Position numbers and translations under genes: made by a program. Below, one piece after another: positions 23,670-32,589 of a stretch of DNA of 42,629 nucleotides (its first letter is position 1; every line of letters starts with the position of its first letter). Below the pieces are notes generated by a model. That model was not told the DNA's origin and did no database searches. It saw only the letters and a list, made by a program, of their open reading frames with translations. This DNA comes from an uncultured Rhodospirillales bacterium (lineage in GTDB: Bacteria > Pseudomonadota > Alphaproteobacteria > Acetobacterales > Acetobacteraceae). The DNA lies in contig CAIJTR010000006.1 of the NCBI GenBank assembly GCA_903823665.1, positions 1 through 42,629 of the forward strand, read 5' to 3'.

Positions 23670-24152
23670 TCAGCCTACAGGGACCAATCGTCCCATTCCC
23701 GCCTGACGGCCAGCGCGAAACAGAAACTGAATGAGATCGCTTGGTCCTGGGGCGCTAGCGAGCAAATACAGGCCCGATAACTTCCACAATTCTTGTGCAG
23801 CATCAATTGTGCCCAAAACAATTGGGTCGTTGCCGGATACCAGCAAAACCGGGGTGTCCTGATCATAAGCCGCAATGCTGCGCAGCGCCGCACAACAGGC
23901 CAGGCTCTGAGGGTCCAGTTCCGAGATCACCGCAATCGGACGCATATGGTGCAGGCGAAGTGGAAGATCATGGTGACATGAAACGGTTATCGTTTCTATT
24001 TCCAAAGCGTCACACATTTCCGTGAGTGTGGTTGACGCGCCCTCACGTCCGGCCAAAACAATGACACGCTGCGTTTCGTCCTCAGACACGTATCTCGTCT
24101 CTTTTGCCAAGCCGCAGCCGGGCAGACGGCTGAAAATAGCGCGTGACATCAT
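23670..24152 (-). CDS. Degenerate receiver-like (CheY-fold) protein
   Basis: A 160-residue protein whose strand order suggests a response-regulator receiver fold (RVIVLAGREG, RPIAVISELDP, TPVLLVSGND, LYLLASAPGPSDLIQFL). The phospho-accepting Asp expected at the end of the third strand is not present (ISEL), and the Lys of the fifth strand is replaced (LASAP). If the fold is right it is a pseudo-receiver that works without phosphorylation. No output domain is fused. An excellent SD (AGGGGAGG, six bases before ATG ATG) fixes the start. The gene converges on the SARP-like regulator and diverges from the proline-rich protein gene. The assignment is by pattern only. Confidence 0.5.
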   Translation of the reverse strand: MMSRAIFSRLPGCGLAKETRYVSEDETQRVIVLAGREGASTTLTEMCDALEIETITVSCHHDLPLRLHHMRPIAVISELDPQSLACCAALRSIAAYDQDTPVLLVSGNDPIVLGTIDAAQELWKLSGLYLLASAPGPSDLIQFLFRAGRQAGMGRLVPVG

Positions 24153-24336
24153 GTGTGCCTCCCCTTGTTCAGCAAGGTGGATTGTGGCGATTTCGATATC
24201 CCAATAAAAGAAAACAAAGAGTTGGTCTCTCGTGAGAATGCGGGAGTAATGCGTGATTGTTCGTGAGAGATGAGTGGCAGATGAAAAAACACGCGTGGGT
24301 CAACCTACCAGCCGGCCGAACGCCGGCGGGTCGCGG

Positions 24337-25230
24337 ATGAGTCGCAAGCCGATCTTGCGCCCGGACTGGGATAGGGCTGCTGAACCTCGCATCAAGCTGG
24401 TAAGAATACCCGTGCTGATGGAATGGCTGCGCGCTGATCCCGCCTACCTCATTCCAGAAGGCGGCCTGCCCCCATTGCCGCCACGGAACCGGCAACAAAC
24501 ACGACCCGAACCAGAACCCGCCCCAGTTGCACTCCCGCCACCACGTCCGCCGGAGCCACCGCATGTCAAGGCGCAGGTTTGGACGGTCTCACGTGATTTC
24601 ACACTGCCGGTCCGAGGCCAAACCGTCCGTCGGCCCAATTTCTCGGTTTCTCCGAATCTCCTAAGCGCCGATTCCGGGCAAGAAACGTGGCAATATCAGA
24701 TCAGTCGGCCATCTATCCCCCCCGCGCCTGAACCCATGCCGGCACCTATGCCTATGCCTGAGCCAGAGCCTATGCCTGAGCCTGAGCCGCTCACCGCGCT
24801 CGCCGCCCAACTGAGCCCGTGCGCTGAAGAAATTCCCCCAGCACCGCTTTTCGCGCCGCCCCCCTCCATGTTCCCGCCGGTCGCCCCTCTCACGCATGCG
24901 CCATTGCCCGAGCGATTCACCCCGCCGCAACCCGCACCACCCCCCCCACCACCCCCACCGCCAATGTTGCCGCCCCCGCGCGTGCTGCCGTCCTATGCCG
25001 GTGAGGCGTTCGTTGACGATGTCTATGACGACCTGTTCGAACCGCCCGGGCTCGAGCCCACTCCCAAGCCCGAAACGCCCGGCTTGCTAGGTCTCATAGA
25101 CACCCTCCCGGACAGGCTGTCCGGTGGCGAACCCAGTGTGCCCAGCAAAACGTCCGCACGCCGTCTTTTGGCGCTGATCTTCCTTCTCATCGTGCTTCTG
25201 GTCGTAGCCCTAAGCATCTGGACGTTCTGA
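24337..25230 (+). CDS. Proline-rich protein with a C-terminal membrane anchor
   Basis: A 297-residue protein of unknown function. A short N-terminal conserved-looking part (RPDWDRAAEPRIKLVRIPVL) is followed by about 190 residues dominated by Pro, Glu and Met, including alternating PEPMP runs (about 24735-24790) and a run of ten prolines near 24940. One hydrophobic segment lies at the very end (LLALIFLLIVLLVVALSIW), making it a tail-anchored single-pass protein with a cytoplasmic proline-rich arm, or a TonB-like periplasm-spanning arm in reverse. An in-frame GTG at 24274 would add 21 residues; I prefer the ATG, but neither has a good SD. It is the last gene before the photosynthesis block and shares no obvious role with it. 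Confidence 0.6.
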   Translation: MSRKPILRPDWDRAAEPRIKLVRIPVLMEWLRADPAYLIPEGGLPPLPPRNRQQTRPEPEPAPVALPPPRPPEPPHVKAQVWTVSRDFTLPVRGQTVRRPNFSVSPNLLSADSGQETWQYQISRPSIPPAPEPMPAPMPMPEPEPMPEPEPLTALAAQLSPCAEEIPPAPLFAPPPSMFPPVAPLTHAPLPERFTPPQPAPPPPPPPPPMLPPPRVLPSYAGEAFVDDVYDDLFEPPGLEPTPKPETPGLLGLIDTLPDRLSGGEPSVPSKTSARRLLALIFLLIVLLVVALSIWTF

Positions 25231-25289
25231 GCCAAACGAGCCTTTACGGAAAATCGTCACGCCCCTGCACGATTCCCCATTGACGGATA

Positions 25290-25333
25290 TGTCAACTTTC
25301 ACTGACAGTTAAAACTGACAAGAAAGAATGACA
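25290..25333 (+). promoter_or_regulatory. PpsR/CrtJ-type binding array upstream of crtE
   Basis: TGTCA at 25290 and TGACA at 25303 form a perfect TGT-N12-ACA palindrome, the PpsR/CrtJ consensus. Two further TGACA boxes follow at 25316 and 25329. All four boxes start exactly 13 bases apart with 8-base spacers. The array ends 22 bases before the crtE ATG, where it would cover the promoter or start region. PpsR/CrtJ represses pigment genes in oxic or light conditions in related bacteria. Confidence 0.85.
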
Positions 25334-25355
25334 CTTTCATCATCGGGAGCCGGCC

Positions 25356-26225
25356 ATGGACGTGATGACGCGGATCGAACGGGCGCTCACCAAAGCCGTT
25401 GCACACGCAGACCAGCAGGGCGGCCCGCCGCTTCTAGCTGCCGCGATGCATCACGCCGTCTTCCCACGCGGTGCCCGAATCCGTCCCCGCCTTGCCCACG
25501 CCGTAGCCGCCGCCTGCGGGGAGGACAGCCCGTCGCTGACGGACGCCGCCGCCGCCGCCATCGAGCTGCTGCACTGCGCCTCGCTCGTGCATGACGATCT
25601 GCCCTGCTTCGACAACTCCGACATGCGGCGCGGCAAACCCACCGTCCATATCGTCTACGGCGAACCCATTGCGGTATTGGCCGGTGACGCGCTGATCGTG
25701 CTCGCCTTCGAAACCGTCGCCCGCGGTGCCCTGCGTGTGCCGCACCGCCTTGCCTCACTCATCCACACGCTCGGCAGAGCCGCCGGCTCTCCGCTCGGCA
25801 TCGCCGCCGGTCAGGCATGGGAAAGCGAAGACAAAATCGACCTCGCCCACTACCAGCAGGCCAAAACCGGCGCGTTGTTCTCGGCTGCCACCGTCATGGG
25901 TGCCCACGCCGCCGGTCACGACGCCGAACCATGGCGCGCGCTCGGCGAACTGCTCGGTGAGGCTTATCAGGTTGCCGATGACCTGCGCGACGTCGTCTGC
26001 ACGCCGGAAGAACTCGGCAAACCGATCGGACAGGACGAAGCGCTCGGCCGCCCCAACGCCATCCGCACCTACGGCCTCGACGGCGCCATTGACCGCCTCA
26101 ACACGCTCGCCCGCGCCGCTGCGGACTCCATCCCGGTCTGCCGCGGTGCGCGTGATCTGAAGTCGCACATCTTGAGTGAGACCATGCGCCTGCTGCCGAA
26201 GGAGCTGGCCGCGCGTGCCGCCTGA
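25356..26225 (+). CDS. crtE: Geranylgeranyl diphosphate synthase CrtE
   Basis: A 289-residue polyprenyl synthase that condenses isoprenyl diphosphates to GGPP, the precursor of carotenoids and of the bacteriochlorophyll tail. The first Asp-rich motif is HDDLPCFDNSDMRRGKP (D80, D81, D86), with the two-residue insertion typical of bacterial GGPP/FPP synthases. The second is YQVADDLRD (D208, D209, D212). GGAG precedes the ATG at 6 bases. It lies directly downstream of the PpsR-type array, and the crtF start lies inside its 3' end. The gene order crtE-crtF-bchC matches Rhodobacter, but crtC and crtD, which precede crtE there, are not here. A general IspA role is less likely in this position. Confidence 0.93.
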   Translation: MDVMTRIERALTKAVAHADQQGGPPLLAAAMHHAVFPRGARIRPRLAHAVAAACGEDSPSLTDAAAAAIELLHCASLVHDDLPCFDNSDMRRGKPTVHIVYGEPIAVLAGDALIVLAFETVARGALRVPHRLASLIHTLGRAAGSPLGIAAGQAWESEDKIDLAHYQQAKTGALFSAATVMGAHAAGHDAEPWRALGELLGEAYQVADDLRDVVCTPEELGKPIGQDEALGRPNAIRTYGLDGAIDRLNTLARAAADSIPVCRGARDLKSHILSETMRLLPKELAARAA

Positions 26226-27384
26226 GGCGCGCGCCGCCCGCCTGCTGCCGATGCCCAGCACGTCCTGGCCCGACCGCTTCGCCGCGTGGCGAGACCGGCT
26301 GCAGGCGAGTGCTGGCTTTCGCAGCTGGGCCGCCCGCTTCCCGCTCACCCGCCCCATTGCGCGCAGCCGTGCGCGTCAGCTGTTCGATCTGTGCGCCGGC
26401 TTCACCTACACGCAAACTCTCGCGGCCTGCGTTCATCTAGATTTGTTCACAATCCTCGCCCAAGGCCCCCGCACGGCTGCGGCGCTGGCAATGCGACTGT
26501 CAACTCCGGTTGACGCCACCACCCGCCTGCTCGATGCCGCCGTGGCACTCAAACTCGCAGAACGTCGCTCCGGCGGTCGTTACGGCTTAGGCTCCCTCGG
26601 TTGCGCCATGCTCGACAATGACGGCGTCGTCGCCATGGTCCACCACAACGCCGCCCTCTACGCCGATCTGCGCGATCCCGTGGCCCTTTTGAGAGGCAAA
26701 GCACCTGGTGCCCTCTCCGCCGCATGGCCCTATGCGGAGACGGATCAGCCCACCACGCTCACCGCCGAACAGACCGATTCCTACACAGCACTGATGGCCG
26801 CCTCACAATCCTTCATCGCCGAGGAAGTGCTCGCCGCCTACGACTTCAAACCCCATCGCTGCCTGCTCGACATCGGCGGTGGAGACGGCACCTTCCTGCG
26901 CCATGTCGCCGCCCAAACGCCCACCTTGCAATTGAAATTACTCGATCTTCCGTCGGTCGCCGCCCGCGCCACTGAGCGATTCGCAGCCTCCCCCTACGCA
27001 TCGCGAGCCGAGGCATTCGGCGGCAACGCCAAGACCGGGCCACTGCCTGCCGGGGCCGACATCGCAAGCTTCATCCGCGTTCTGCACGACCATGACGACG
27101 CCGACGTGCTCGCCATGCTCCGCCAGGCCCGCGCCGCGTTGCCTGCTGACGGCACGCTCCTCATCGCCGAGCCGATGTCTGGCACCAAAGGCAGCGAGCG
27201 CATTGGTGACGCCTATTTTGGATTTTATTTTCTGGCCATGGGCCAGGGCCGCAGCCGCACCGTCGAGGCGCTGTCAGCCCTGCTCGAACAGGCAGGATTT
27301 ACCGCCATTCGTGAGCTGCGCACCCGCGTTCCCATGCTCGCCCGGGTGCTCACAGCGCGTCCAAATGAGATAACCAAACCGTAA
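26215..27384 (+). CDS. crtF: Hydroxyneurosporene/demethylspheroidene O-methyltransferase CrtF
   Basis: A 389-residue SAM-dependent methyltransferase that methylates the C-1 hydroxyl of acyclic carotenoids in the spheroidene/spirilloxanthin routes. The N-terminal RFPLTRPIARSRARQLFDLCAGF is nearly diagnostic for CrtF. A winged-helix dimerisation part follows, then the SAM site LLDIGGGDGTFLRHVAA and RVLHDHDD with the usual catalytic His. The GTG at 26215 is preferred because AAGGAG lies 10 bases upstream and it overlaps crtE by 11 bases. The ATG at 26251 lacks an SD. Its presence implies that CrtC-type hydratases are encoded elsewhere in the genome. Confidence 0.92.
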   Translation: MPPEARAARLLPMPSTSWPDRFAAWRDRLQASAGFRSWAARFPLTRPIARSRARQLFDLCAGFTYTQTLAACVHLDLFTILAQGPRTAAALAMRLSTPVDATTRLLDAAVALKLAERRSGGRYGLGSLGCAMLDNDGVVAMVHHNAALYADLRDPVALLRGKAPGALSAAWPYAETDQPTTLTAEQTDSYTALMAASQSFIAEEVLAAYDFKPHRCLLDIGGGDGTFLRHVAAQTPTLQLKLLDLPSVAARATERFAASPYASRAEAFGGNAKTGPLPAGADIASFIRVLHDHDDADVLAMLRQARAALPADGTLLIAEPMSGTKGSERIGDAYFGFYFLAMGQGRSRTVEALSALLEQAGFTAIRELRTRVPMLARVLTARPNEITKP

Positions 27385-27391
27385 GTCTTGA

Positions 27392-27423
27392 TTGACAACC
27401 ATAAATGTCAGGTTAAGCTGACA
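27392..27423 (+). promoter_or_regulatory. bchC promoter region with PpsR/CrtJ-type array
   Basis: TGACA at 27393, TGTCA at 27406 and TGACA at 27419 are spaced exactly 13 bases apart with 8-base spacers. The last two make a perfect TGT-N12-ACA PpsR site (27406-27423). TTGACA at 27392-27397 also serves as a consensus -35 element, with a weak TAAGCT -10 at 27414 (16-base spacer), so the regulator would block polymerase. It lies 75 bases before bchC and probably drives bchCXYZ and, by readthrough, puf. Confidence 0.82.
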
Positions 27424-27497
27424 CTCAGGGCGGTGAACCACCGTAATGCAACCCGGCCTTACATACAGGCCGCATAACGACAAAGGAAAAGTGTCCG

Positions 27498-28436
27498 ATG
27501 GAAGCCCTCGCCGTAGTGCTACATGAGCCAGAAAGGCTCGAACTGAGCCGTCTCGCTCTGACGGCACCGGACGAGGCGGACGTGGTCGTTGATGTCGAAT
27601 TCAGCGGCATCTCCACCGGCACCGAAAAGCTGCTGTGGCAGGGCAAAATGCCGCACTTCCCCGGCATGGGTTACCCGCTCGTCCCCGGTTACGAATCGGT
27701 GGGTCGCATCAGCCAGGCCCCGCACGGCTCCAAATTCCAGATCGGTGAGCGGGTGTTCGTCCCCGGTGCCAAATGCTTCGGCGAAATCCGCGGCTTGTTC
27801 GGTGGTGCCGCCTCGCGCCTCGTCGTCCCCGCCGCCCGCATCATTCCGATTGACGATCATCTCGGTGAGCGCGGCGTCCTCCTTGCGCTCGCGGCCACCG
27901 CCTATCACGCAGCACCCGCCGGTGGTCCGCAGCCAGATCTCATCGTCGGCCACGGCGTTGTCGGCCGCCTGCTCGCGCGCCTCGTCATCGCCAACGGTGC
28001 CCCGGCACCCACGGTCTGGGAGACCAACCCGCTTAGGCAGGAGGGTGCCGAGGGCTACAGCGTCATCAACCCCGACAATGACACCCACCGCGGCTACAAA
28101 TGCATCTGTGACGCAAGCGGTGACTCTGCCCTGCTCGACCAGCTCATCGGCCGCATGGCTCCCGGCGGTGAAATCGTGCTCGCCGGTTTCTACTCCGAGC
28201 GCATGGCCTTCAACTTCGCCCCCGCTTTCATGCGCGAAATGCGCCTGCGCATCGCCGCCCAGTTCGTTGAAAGCGATGTCCTGGCCGTGAAGCAACTTGT
28301 GACCGATGGCCGTCTCTCGCTCGACGGCCTGATCACCCATCGCGCCGGCCCCGCCCAAGCCAACGCCGCCTATCAAACCGCGTTCACCAACCCGGATTGC
28401 CTGAAAATGGTCCTCAACTGGAGTGCTGCTGCATGA
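27498..28436 (+). CDS. bchC: 3-hydroxyethyl bacteriochlorophyllide a dehydrogenase BchC
   Basis: A 312-residue NAD-dependent medium-chain dehydrogenase-fold enzyme that oxidises the C3 1-hydroxyethyl group to acetyl in bacteriochlorophyll a synthesis. GYPLVPGYESVGRI, GERVFVPGAKCFGEIRGLFGGAASRLVVP and the dinucleotide-site IVGHGVVGRLLARL are characteristic. The full set of zinc-ligand residues of alcohol dehydrogenases is not kept, as in other BchC proteins. AAAGGAAAA lies upstream of the ATG. Its stop overlaps the bchX start (ATGA), making it the first gene of a tightly coupled bchCXYZ unit. Confidence 0.95.
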   Translation: MEALAVVLHEPERLELSRLALTAPDEADVVVDVEFSGISTGTEKLLWQGKMPHFPGMGYPLVPGYESVGRISQAPHGSKFQIGERVFVPGAKCFGEIRGLFGGAASRLVVPAARIIPIDDHLGERGVLLALAATAYHAAPAGGPQPDLIVGHGVVGRLLARLVIANGAPAPTVWETNPLRQEGAEGYSVINPDNDTHRGYKCICDASGDSALLDQLIGRMAPGGEIVLAGFYSERMAFNFAPAFMREMRLRIAAQFVESDVLAVKQLVTDGRLSLDGLITHRAGPAQANAAYQTAFTNPDCLKMVLNWSAAA

Positions 28437-29431
28437 CCCCGCCGCTCGACAACGACCAGGCTGCCAACCTCCGCGCCGAAGCAGCCATCGAGCCGGATAC
28501 CGTGCACACCGGGCCGGTGAAGAAAGAGACCCAGATCATCGCCATCTACGGCAAGGGCGGTATCGGCAAGTCCTTCACCCTCGCAAATCTCAGCTACATG
28601 ATGGCGCAGCAGGGCAAGAAGGTTCTGCTCATCGGGTGCGACCCGAAGTCAGACACCACCTCGCTGCTGTTTGGTGGCCGTTCGTGCCCCACCATCATCG
28701 AGACATCCTCCAAGAAGAAGCTGGCCGGTGAGGCTGTTGCCATCGGTGACGTCTGCTTCAAGCGGGATGGCGTCTACGCCATGGAACTCGGCGGACCCGA
28801 GGTCGGTCGCGGTTGCGGCGGCCGCGGCATCATCCACGGCTTCGAACTGCTCGAAAAGCTCGGCTTCCACGAATGGGGCTTCGACTACGTCCTGCTCGAC
28901 TTCTTGGGTGACGTGGTCTGCGGTGGCTTTGGCCTCCCGATCGCCCGTGACATGTGCCAGAAGGTGATCGTCGTCGGCTCGAACGACCTGCAATCCCTCT
29001 ACGTCGCCAACAATGTCTGCTCGGCGGTGGATTACTTCCGCAAGCTCGGCGGCAATGTCGGCGTCGCCGGCATGGTCATCAACAAGGATGACGGCACCGG
29101 CGAAGCGGCCGCCTTCGCAGAAGCCGTCGGCATTCCCGTCCTCTCGGCCATTCCCGCCAACGAGGACATCCGCCGCAAATCGGCCAACTACGAAATCATC
29201 GGCCGTCCCGGCAGCGAGTGGGCACCGATGTTCGAAATGCTGGCTGAACAGGTCGCATCCGCACCGCCGGTTCGTCCAACCCCGCTCAGCCACGAGAACC
29301 TGCTCAACCTGTTCAAGGGCGACGCCGTGGGCCGCTCGGTGGTTCTGGAACCCGCGACGCTCGAAGACATGTGCGGCCCGGGTGCCTCTGTCGTGAAACC
29401 GTCTCTCGAAGTGATCTACGAGAGCGTATGA
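28433..29431 (+). CDS. bchX: Chlorophyllide a reductase iron protein BchX
   Basis: A 332-residue nitrogenase iron-protein (NifH) homologue, the ATP-dependent reductase of chlorophyllide a reductase (COR), which reduces ring B. The P-loop YGKGGIGKSFT (K46) and switch DPKSDTT are intact. The [4Fe-4S] bridging cysteines are C128 (GRGCGGRGI) and C163 (GDVVCGGFG). A 30-residue N-terminal extension before the P-loop strand separates BchX from BchL. The start is the ATG overlapping bchC by four bases, not the earlier open codons. It works with BchY and BchZ encoded next. Confidence 0.97.
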   Translation: MTPPLDNDQAANLRAEAAIEPDTVHTGPVKKETQIIAIYGKGGIGKSFTLANLSYMMAQQGKKVLLIGCDPKSDTTSLLFGGRSCPTIIETSSKKKLAGEAVAIGDVCFKRDGVYAMELGGPEVGRGCGGRGIIHGFELLEKLGFHEWGFDYVLLDFLGDVVCGGFGLPIARDMCQKVIVVGSNDLQSLYVANNVCSAVDYFRKLGGNVGVAGMVINKDDGTGEAAAFAEAVGIPVLSAIPANEDIRRKSANYEIIGRPGSEWAPMFEMLAEQVASAPPVRPTPLSHENLLNLFKGDAVGRSVVLEPATLEDMCGPGASVVKPSLEVIYESV

Positions 29432-30945
29432 GCATGGACGGGCAAATCACGTCGGCTCCAACCGCCACAGGCGATGGCTGCCACGGTGGTCGGGCGACCA
29501 TGCTGGACGCCGCGCGTGCTGCGGGCAAAAGTGAGATGCTCGACGGTCTGGCGAAGGACTACCCAAAGGGTCCGCACGACCAGCCGCAATCGATGTGCCC
29601 GGCCTTTGGCTCACTGCGCGTTGGCTTGCGCATGCGCCGCACAGCCATGATCCTCTCCGGATCGGCCTGCTGCGTCTACGGCCTCACCTTCACCTCGCAT
29701 TTCTACGGTGCGAAGCGAACGGTGGGTTACGTGCCGTTCAACTCCGAAAGCCTCGTCCGCGGCCAGCTATACGAGGATATCCGCAACGCGGTGCACGAAA
29801 CTGCCAAGCCGGAAGATTACGACTGCGTTGTCGTCATCAACCTCTGCGTCCCCACTGCATCTGGCGTGCCGCTCGATCTGCTGCCGAAAGCCATCGACGG
29901 CGTCCGCATCATCGGCATCGACGTCCCCGGCTTCGGCGTGCCGACCCATGCCGAGGCAAAGGACGTCATGGCCGGTGCCATGCTCCGCTACGCCCGCAAC
30001 GAGGCCGAGCGTGGTCCCGTTCAGCGGCCGCGCACGCAATCGGAACTGTCCACCGTCTCGCTGATCGGCGAGCTGTTCCCGGCGGATCCGCCGGGCATCG
30101 CCGCCATGCTCGCCCCGATGGGCCTTGGCGTCGCGCCCCAACTCCCCGCCCGGGAATGGCGTGACCTTTACGCAGCGCTCGACTGCTCAGTCGCCGCTGC
30201 AGTCCACCCGTTCTACACGGCTTCGGTGCGTGAATACGTGGCAGCAGGTCGCCCGGTCGTAGGCTCCGGCCCGGTCGGCGTCGAAGGCACTGCCGCCTGG
30301 CTCGAAAACATCGGCAAAGCCGCCAACGTCTCGGCAGCACAAATTGACGCCGCCAAAGCCCGCGCCCTCGGCCCGCTCGCCGGTGTGCTCGCCGGCCACC
30401 GCATCAACTCCACCATCACCGTCTCCGGCTATGAAGGCTCGGAACTGCTGGTCGCCCGCCTCCTCGTCGAATGCGGTGCAACCGTCCCTTATGTCGGAAC
30501 TGCCTGCCCACGCACCCCGTGGTCCGATGCTGACCGCGAATGGCTCGAAGCCCGAGGCGTTCACATCCAATATCGCGCCTCGCTCGAGCAGGACATGGCG
30601 GCGATGAAGGATGTTCGCCCCGACCTCGCCCTTGGCACCACGCCGCTGGTGCAAAAGGCGAAGGAGATGGGCATCCCCGCCATCTACTTCACCAACATGG
30701 TCAGTGCCCGTCCGTTGTTTGGCATCCCCGGCATCGCATCCATGGCGGGCATCATCGCCACCCAAACCAAGGGTGCCGATCGCTTCTCCAAGATGGTCTC
30801 GTTCTTCGACGGCGTTGGCTCCGGCGACAACACCGGCTACGGCTGGCAGGGCAAGCCTGAGGCGCATCCTGACTATCGCGTCAAAAACCAAAAGCTGCGT
30901 CTGGCCAAAGCCAAGGCGGCTGCGAACCAGTCGATGGGGAGCTAG
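29428..30945 (+). CDS. bchY: Chlorophyllide a reductase subunit Y
   Basis: A 505-residue NifD-like subunit that, with BchZ, forms the catalytic NB-type heterotetramer of COR. Cluster-ligand cysteines appear in SMCPAFGSL and GSACCVYGLTF, and a later one in VVVINLCVPTASGVP. TVSGYEGSELLVARLLVECG and the GSGDNTGYGWQGKPEAHP end match BchY. The ATG lies four bases into the bchX stop (ATGA). A longer open frame starting inside bchX is an artefact of that overlap. The TAG stop is 3 bases from the bchZ start. Confidence 0.96.
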   Translation: MSMDGQITSAPTATGDGCHGGRATMLDAARAAGKSEMLDGLAKDYPKGPHDQPQSMCPAFGSLRVGLRMRRTAMILSGSACCVYGLTFTSHFYGAKRTVGYVPFNSESLVRGQLYEDIRNAVHETAKPEDYDCVVVINLCVPTASGVPLDLLPKAIDGVRIIGIDVPGFGVPTHAEAKDVMAGAMLRYARNEAERGPVQRPRTQSELSTVSLIGELFPADPPGIAAMLAPMGLGVAPQLPAREWRDLYAALDCSVAAAVHPFYTASVREYVAAGRPVVGSGPVGVEGTAAWLENIGKAANVSAAQIDAAKARALGPLAGVLAGHRINSTITVSGYEGSELLVARLLVECGATVPYVGTACPRTPWSDADREWLEARGVHIQYRASLEQDMAAMKDVRPDLALGTTPLVQKAKEMGIPAIYFTNMVSARPLFGIPGIASMAGIIATQTKGADRFSKMVSFFDGVGSGDNTGYGWQGKPEAHPDYRVKNQKLRLAKAKAAANQSMGS

Positions 30946-30948
30946 GCG

Positions 30949-32409
30949 ATGCTGGTTCTCGACCATGATCGCGCCGGCGGCTACTGGGGTGCGGTCTACG
31001 CATTCACCGCCATCCGCGGCCTTCGCGTGGTGATTGACGGCCCTGTCGGCTGCGAAAACCTGCCGGTGACCGCCGTGCTGCACTACACCGACGCTTTGCC
31101 ACCGCACGAACTGCCGGTCGTTGTCACTGGCCTCGCCGAGGAGCAACTCAGCTCCACCGGCACCGAAGAATCGATGAAGCGTGCCAACAACACGCAAGAT
31201 CCAGACATGCCCGCCGTGGTGGTCACTGGCTCCATCGCGGAAATGATCGGCGGCGGTGTCACACCCGAAGGCTCCAACCTACTCCGCTTCATCCCGCGCA
31301 CCATCGACGAGGATCAATGGCAGGCCGCCGATCGCGCCATCTACTGGCTCTGGTCGGAATTCGGCCAGAAGCAGGCAAAGTCCCGCCGCAAGCCGGTTCG
31401 CCCGGAAGGCAGCAAGCCGCTCGTCAACATCATCGGCCCGATCTACGGCACCTTCAACATGCCGTCCGACGTGGCTGAAATTCGTAGGCTGGTGCAAGGC
31501 ATCGGCTGCGAGCTGAACCTCGTCTTCCCGCTCGGCAGCCACATCACCGACGTTCCGAAACTTGCTGACGCAGACGTCAACATCTGCATGTATCAGGAAT
31601 TCGGCCGCAAGCTCTGCGAAGAGCTCGACAAGCCGTATTTGATGGCCCCCATCGGCCTGCACTCCACCACGCGCTTCCTCCGCGCCCTGGGTGAAATCGC
31701 AGGCGTCGATCCGGAGCCGTTCATCGAGGCCGAGAAGCACTCCACCATCAAGCCGCTGTGGGATCTCTGGCGCTCGGTGACGCAGGATTTCTTCGCAACC
31801 GCCAGCTTCGCGATCGTCGCCACCGAAACCTACGCCGTCGGCGTGCGTCGCTTCCTCGAAGACGACATGGGCATCCCCTGCACCTACTCCGCCAGCCGCA
31901 CCGCCGGTCGCAAGCCAGACAACGCCGCCGTCCGCGCCTCACTCCGCGCCACGCCGCCACTGGTGCTGTTCGGTTCGTTCAACGAGCGGATGTACAACGC
32001 CGAGGGCGGCAATCGCTCGATTTATATCCCGGCCAGCTTCCCGGGTGCCATCATCCGCAGGGCCACCGGCACGCCGTTCATGGGCTATGCCGGTGCCACC
32101 TACATCATCCAAGAATACTGCAACGCGCTCTTCGACGCGCTGTTCAACATCATTCCGCTCGCAACCGAAATGGACAAGGTCGAGGCAACGCCCACCAAGC
32201 ACGTTCCCTCCGCCGTTATGCCATGGGATGACGAAGCGCTCGTCCGTCTCGACGAAAGCGTCGCCAACGAGCCCTACCTCGTTCGCATCTCAGCCGCCAA
32301 GCGCCTGCGTGAAAAGGCCGAAGCCGACGCGCGCGAAGCGCTCGAGGAACGGGTCGATCTCGCCCGCCTCACCGCCGTGCTGCGCACCACAAAGCGGGAG
32401 TTCGCATGA
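30949..32409 (+). CDS. bchZ: Chlorophyllide a reductase subunit Z
   Basis: A 486-residue NifK-like partner of BchY. The N-terminal [20 protein letters not shown] is followed by [21 protein letters not shown] with the cluster Cys. [28 protein letters not shown] and the substrate-side [16 protein letters not shown] continue the family pattern. GGAG precedes the ATG. Its TGA overlaps an ATG (ATGA), but the frame that begins there does not look like a protein (see rejected items). A 204-base structured leader separates it from pufB. The superoperon organisation lets puf be transcribed both from bch readthrough and from a local promoter. Confidence 0.96.
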   Translation: MLVLDHDRAGGYWGAVYAFTAIRGLRVVIDGPVGCENLPVTAVLHYTDALPPHELPVVVTGLAEEQLSSTGTEESMKRANNTQDPDMPAVVVTGSIAEMIGGGVTPEGSNLLRFIPRTIDEDQWQAADRAIYWLWSEFGQKQAKSRRKPVRPEGSKPLVNIIGPIYGTFNMPSDVAEIRRLVQGIGCELNLVFPLGSHITDVPKLADADVNICMYQEFGRKLCEELDKPYLMAPIGLHSTTRFLRALGEIAGVDPEPFIEAEKHSTIKPLWDLWRSVTQDFFATASFAIVATETYAVGVRRFLEDDMGIPCTYSASRTAGRKPDNAAVRASLRATPPLVLFGSFNERMYNAEGGNRSIYIPASFPGAIIRRATGTPFMGYAGATYIIQEYCNALFDALFNIIPLATEMDKVEATPTKHVPSAVMPWDDEALVRLDESVANEPYLVRISAAKRLREKAEADAREALEERVDLARLTAVLRTTKREFA

Positions 32410-32503
32410 ACGACCTCGCGAAATTCCAAGTTTCAGCCGTCAGCCGGGCTTCGTCCCTGACGGCCATTCCATCCCCCAGCCGGCTTGTCCGTCTGGGAGA
32501 TAC

Positions 32504-32589
32504 GTCGCGGTGCGGCACCGCCTCTCGTACAGGCAATGCCGCACCCCGACTCCTCGCCGCGCAGGATGTGCGCGGTAAGGGCCGCGAGG
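32504..32589 (+). promoter_or_regulatory. Structured puf leader (tandem hairpins) between bchZ and pufB
   Basis: Within the 204-base bchZ-pufB gap are two strong stems. The first pairs 32504-32517 with 32537-32550 (14 bp, one C-C mismatch; core GGTGCGGCA/TGCCGCACC). The second is CCGCGCA/TGCGCGG at 32557-32575, nested in CCTCGC/GCGAGG at 32552-32589. They end 24 bases before pufB. They may set mRNA ends and stability for the very abundant pufBA message, or be an attenuator. The pufQ gene found here in Rhodobacter is absent. Confidence 0.6.

Noticed and set aside
24735-24960. Repeat tract (PEPMP and polyproline) considered as a tandem DNA repeat or PEP-CTERM signal
   Set aside because: It is internal low-complexity coding sequence; no hydrophobic helix and basic tail follow the PEP residues directly.
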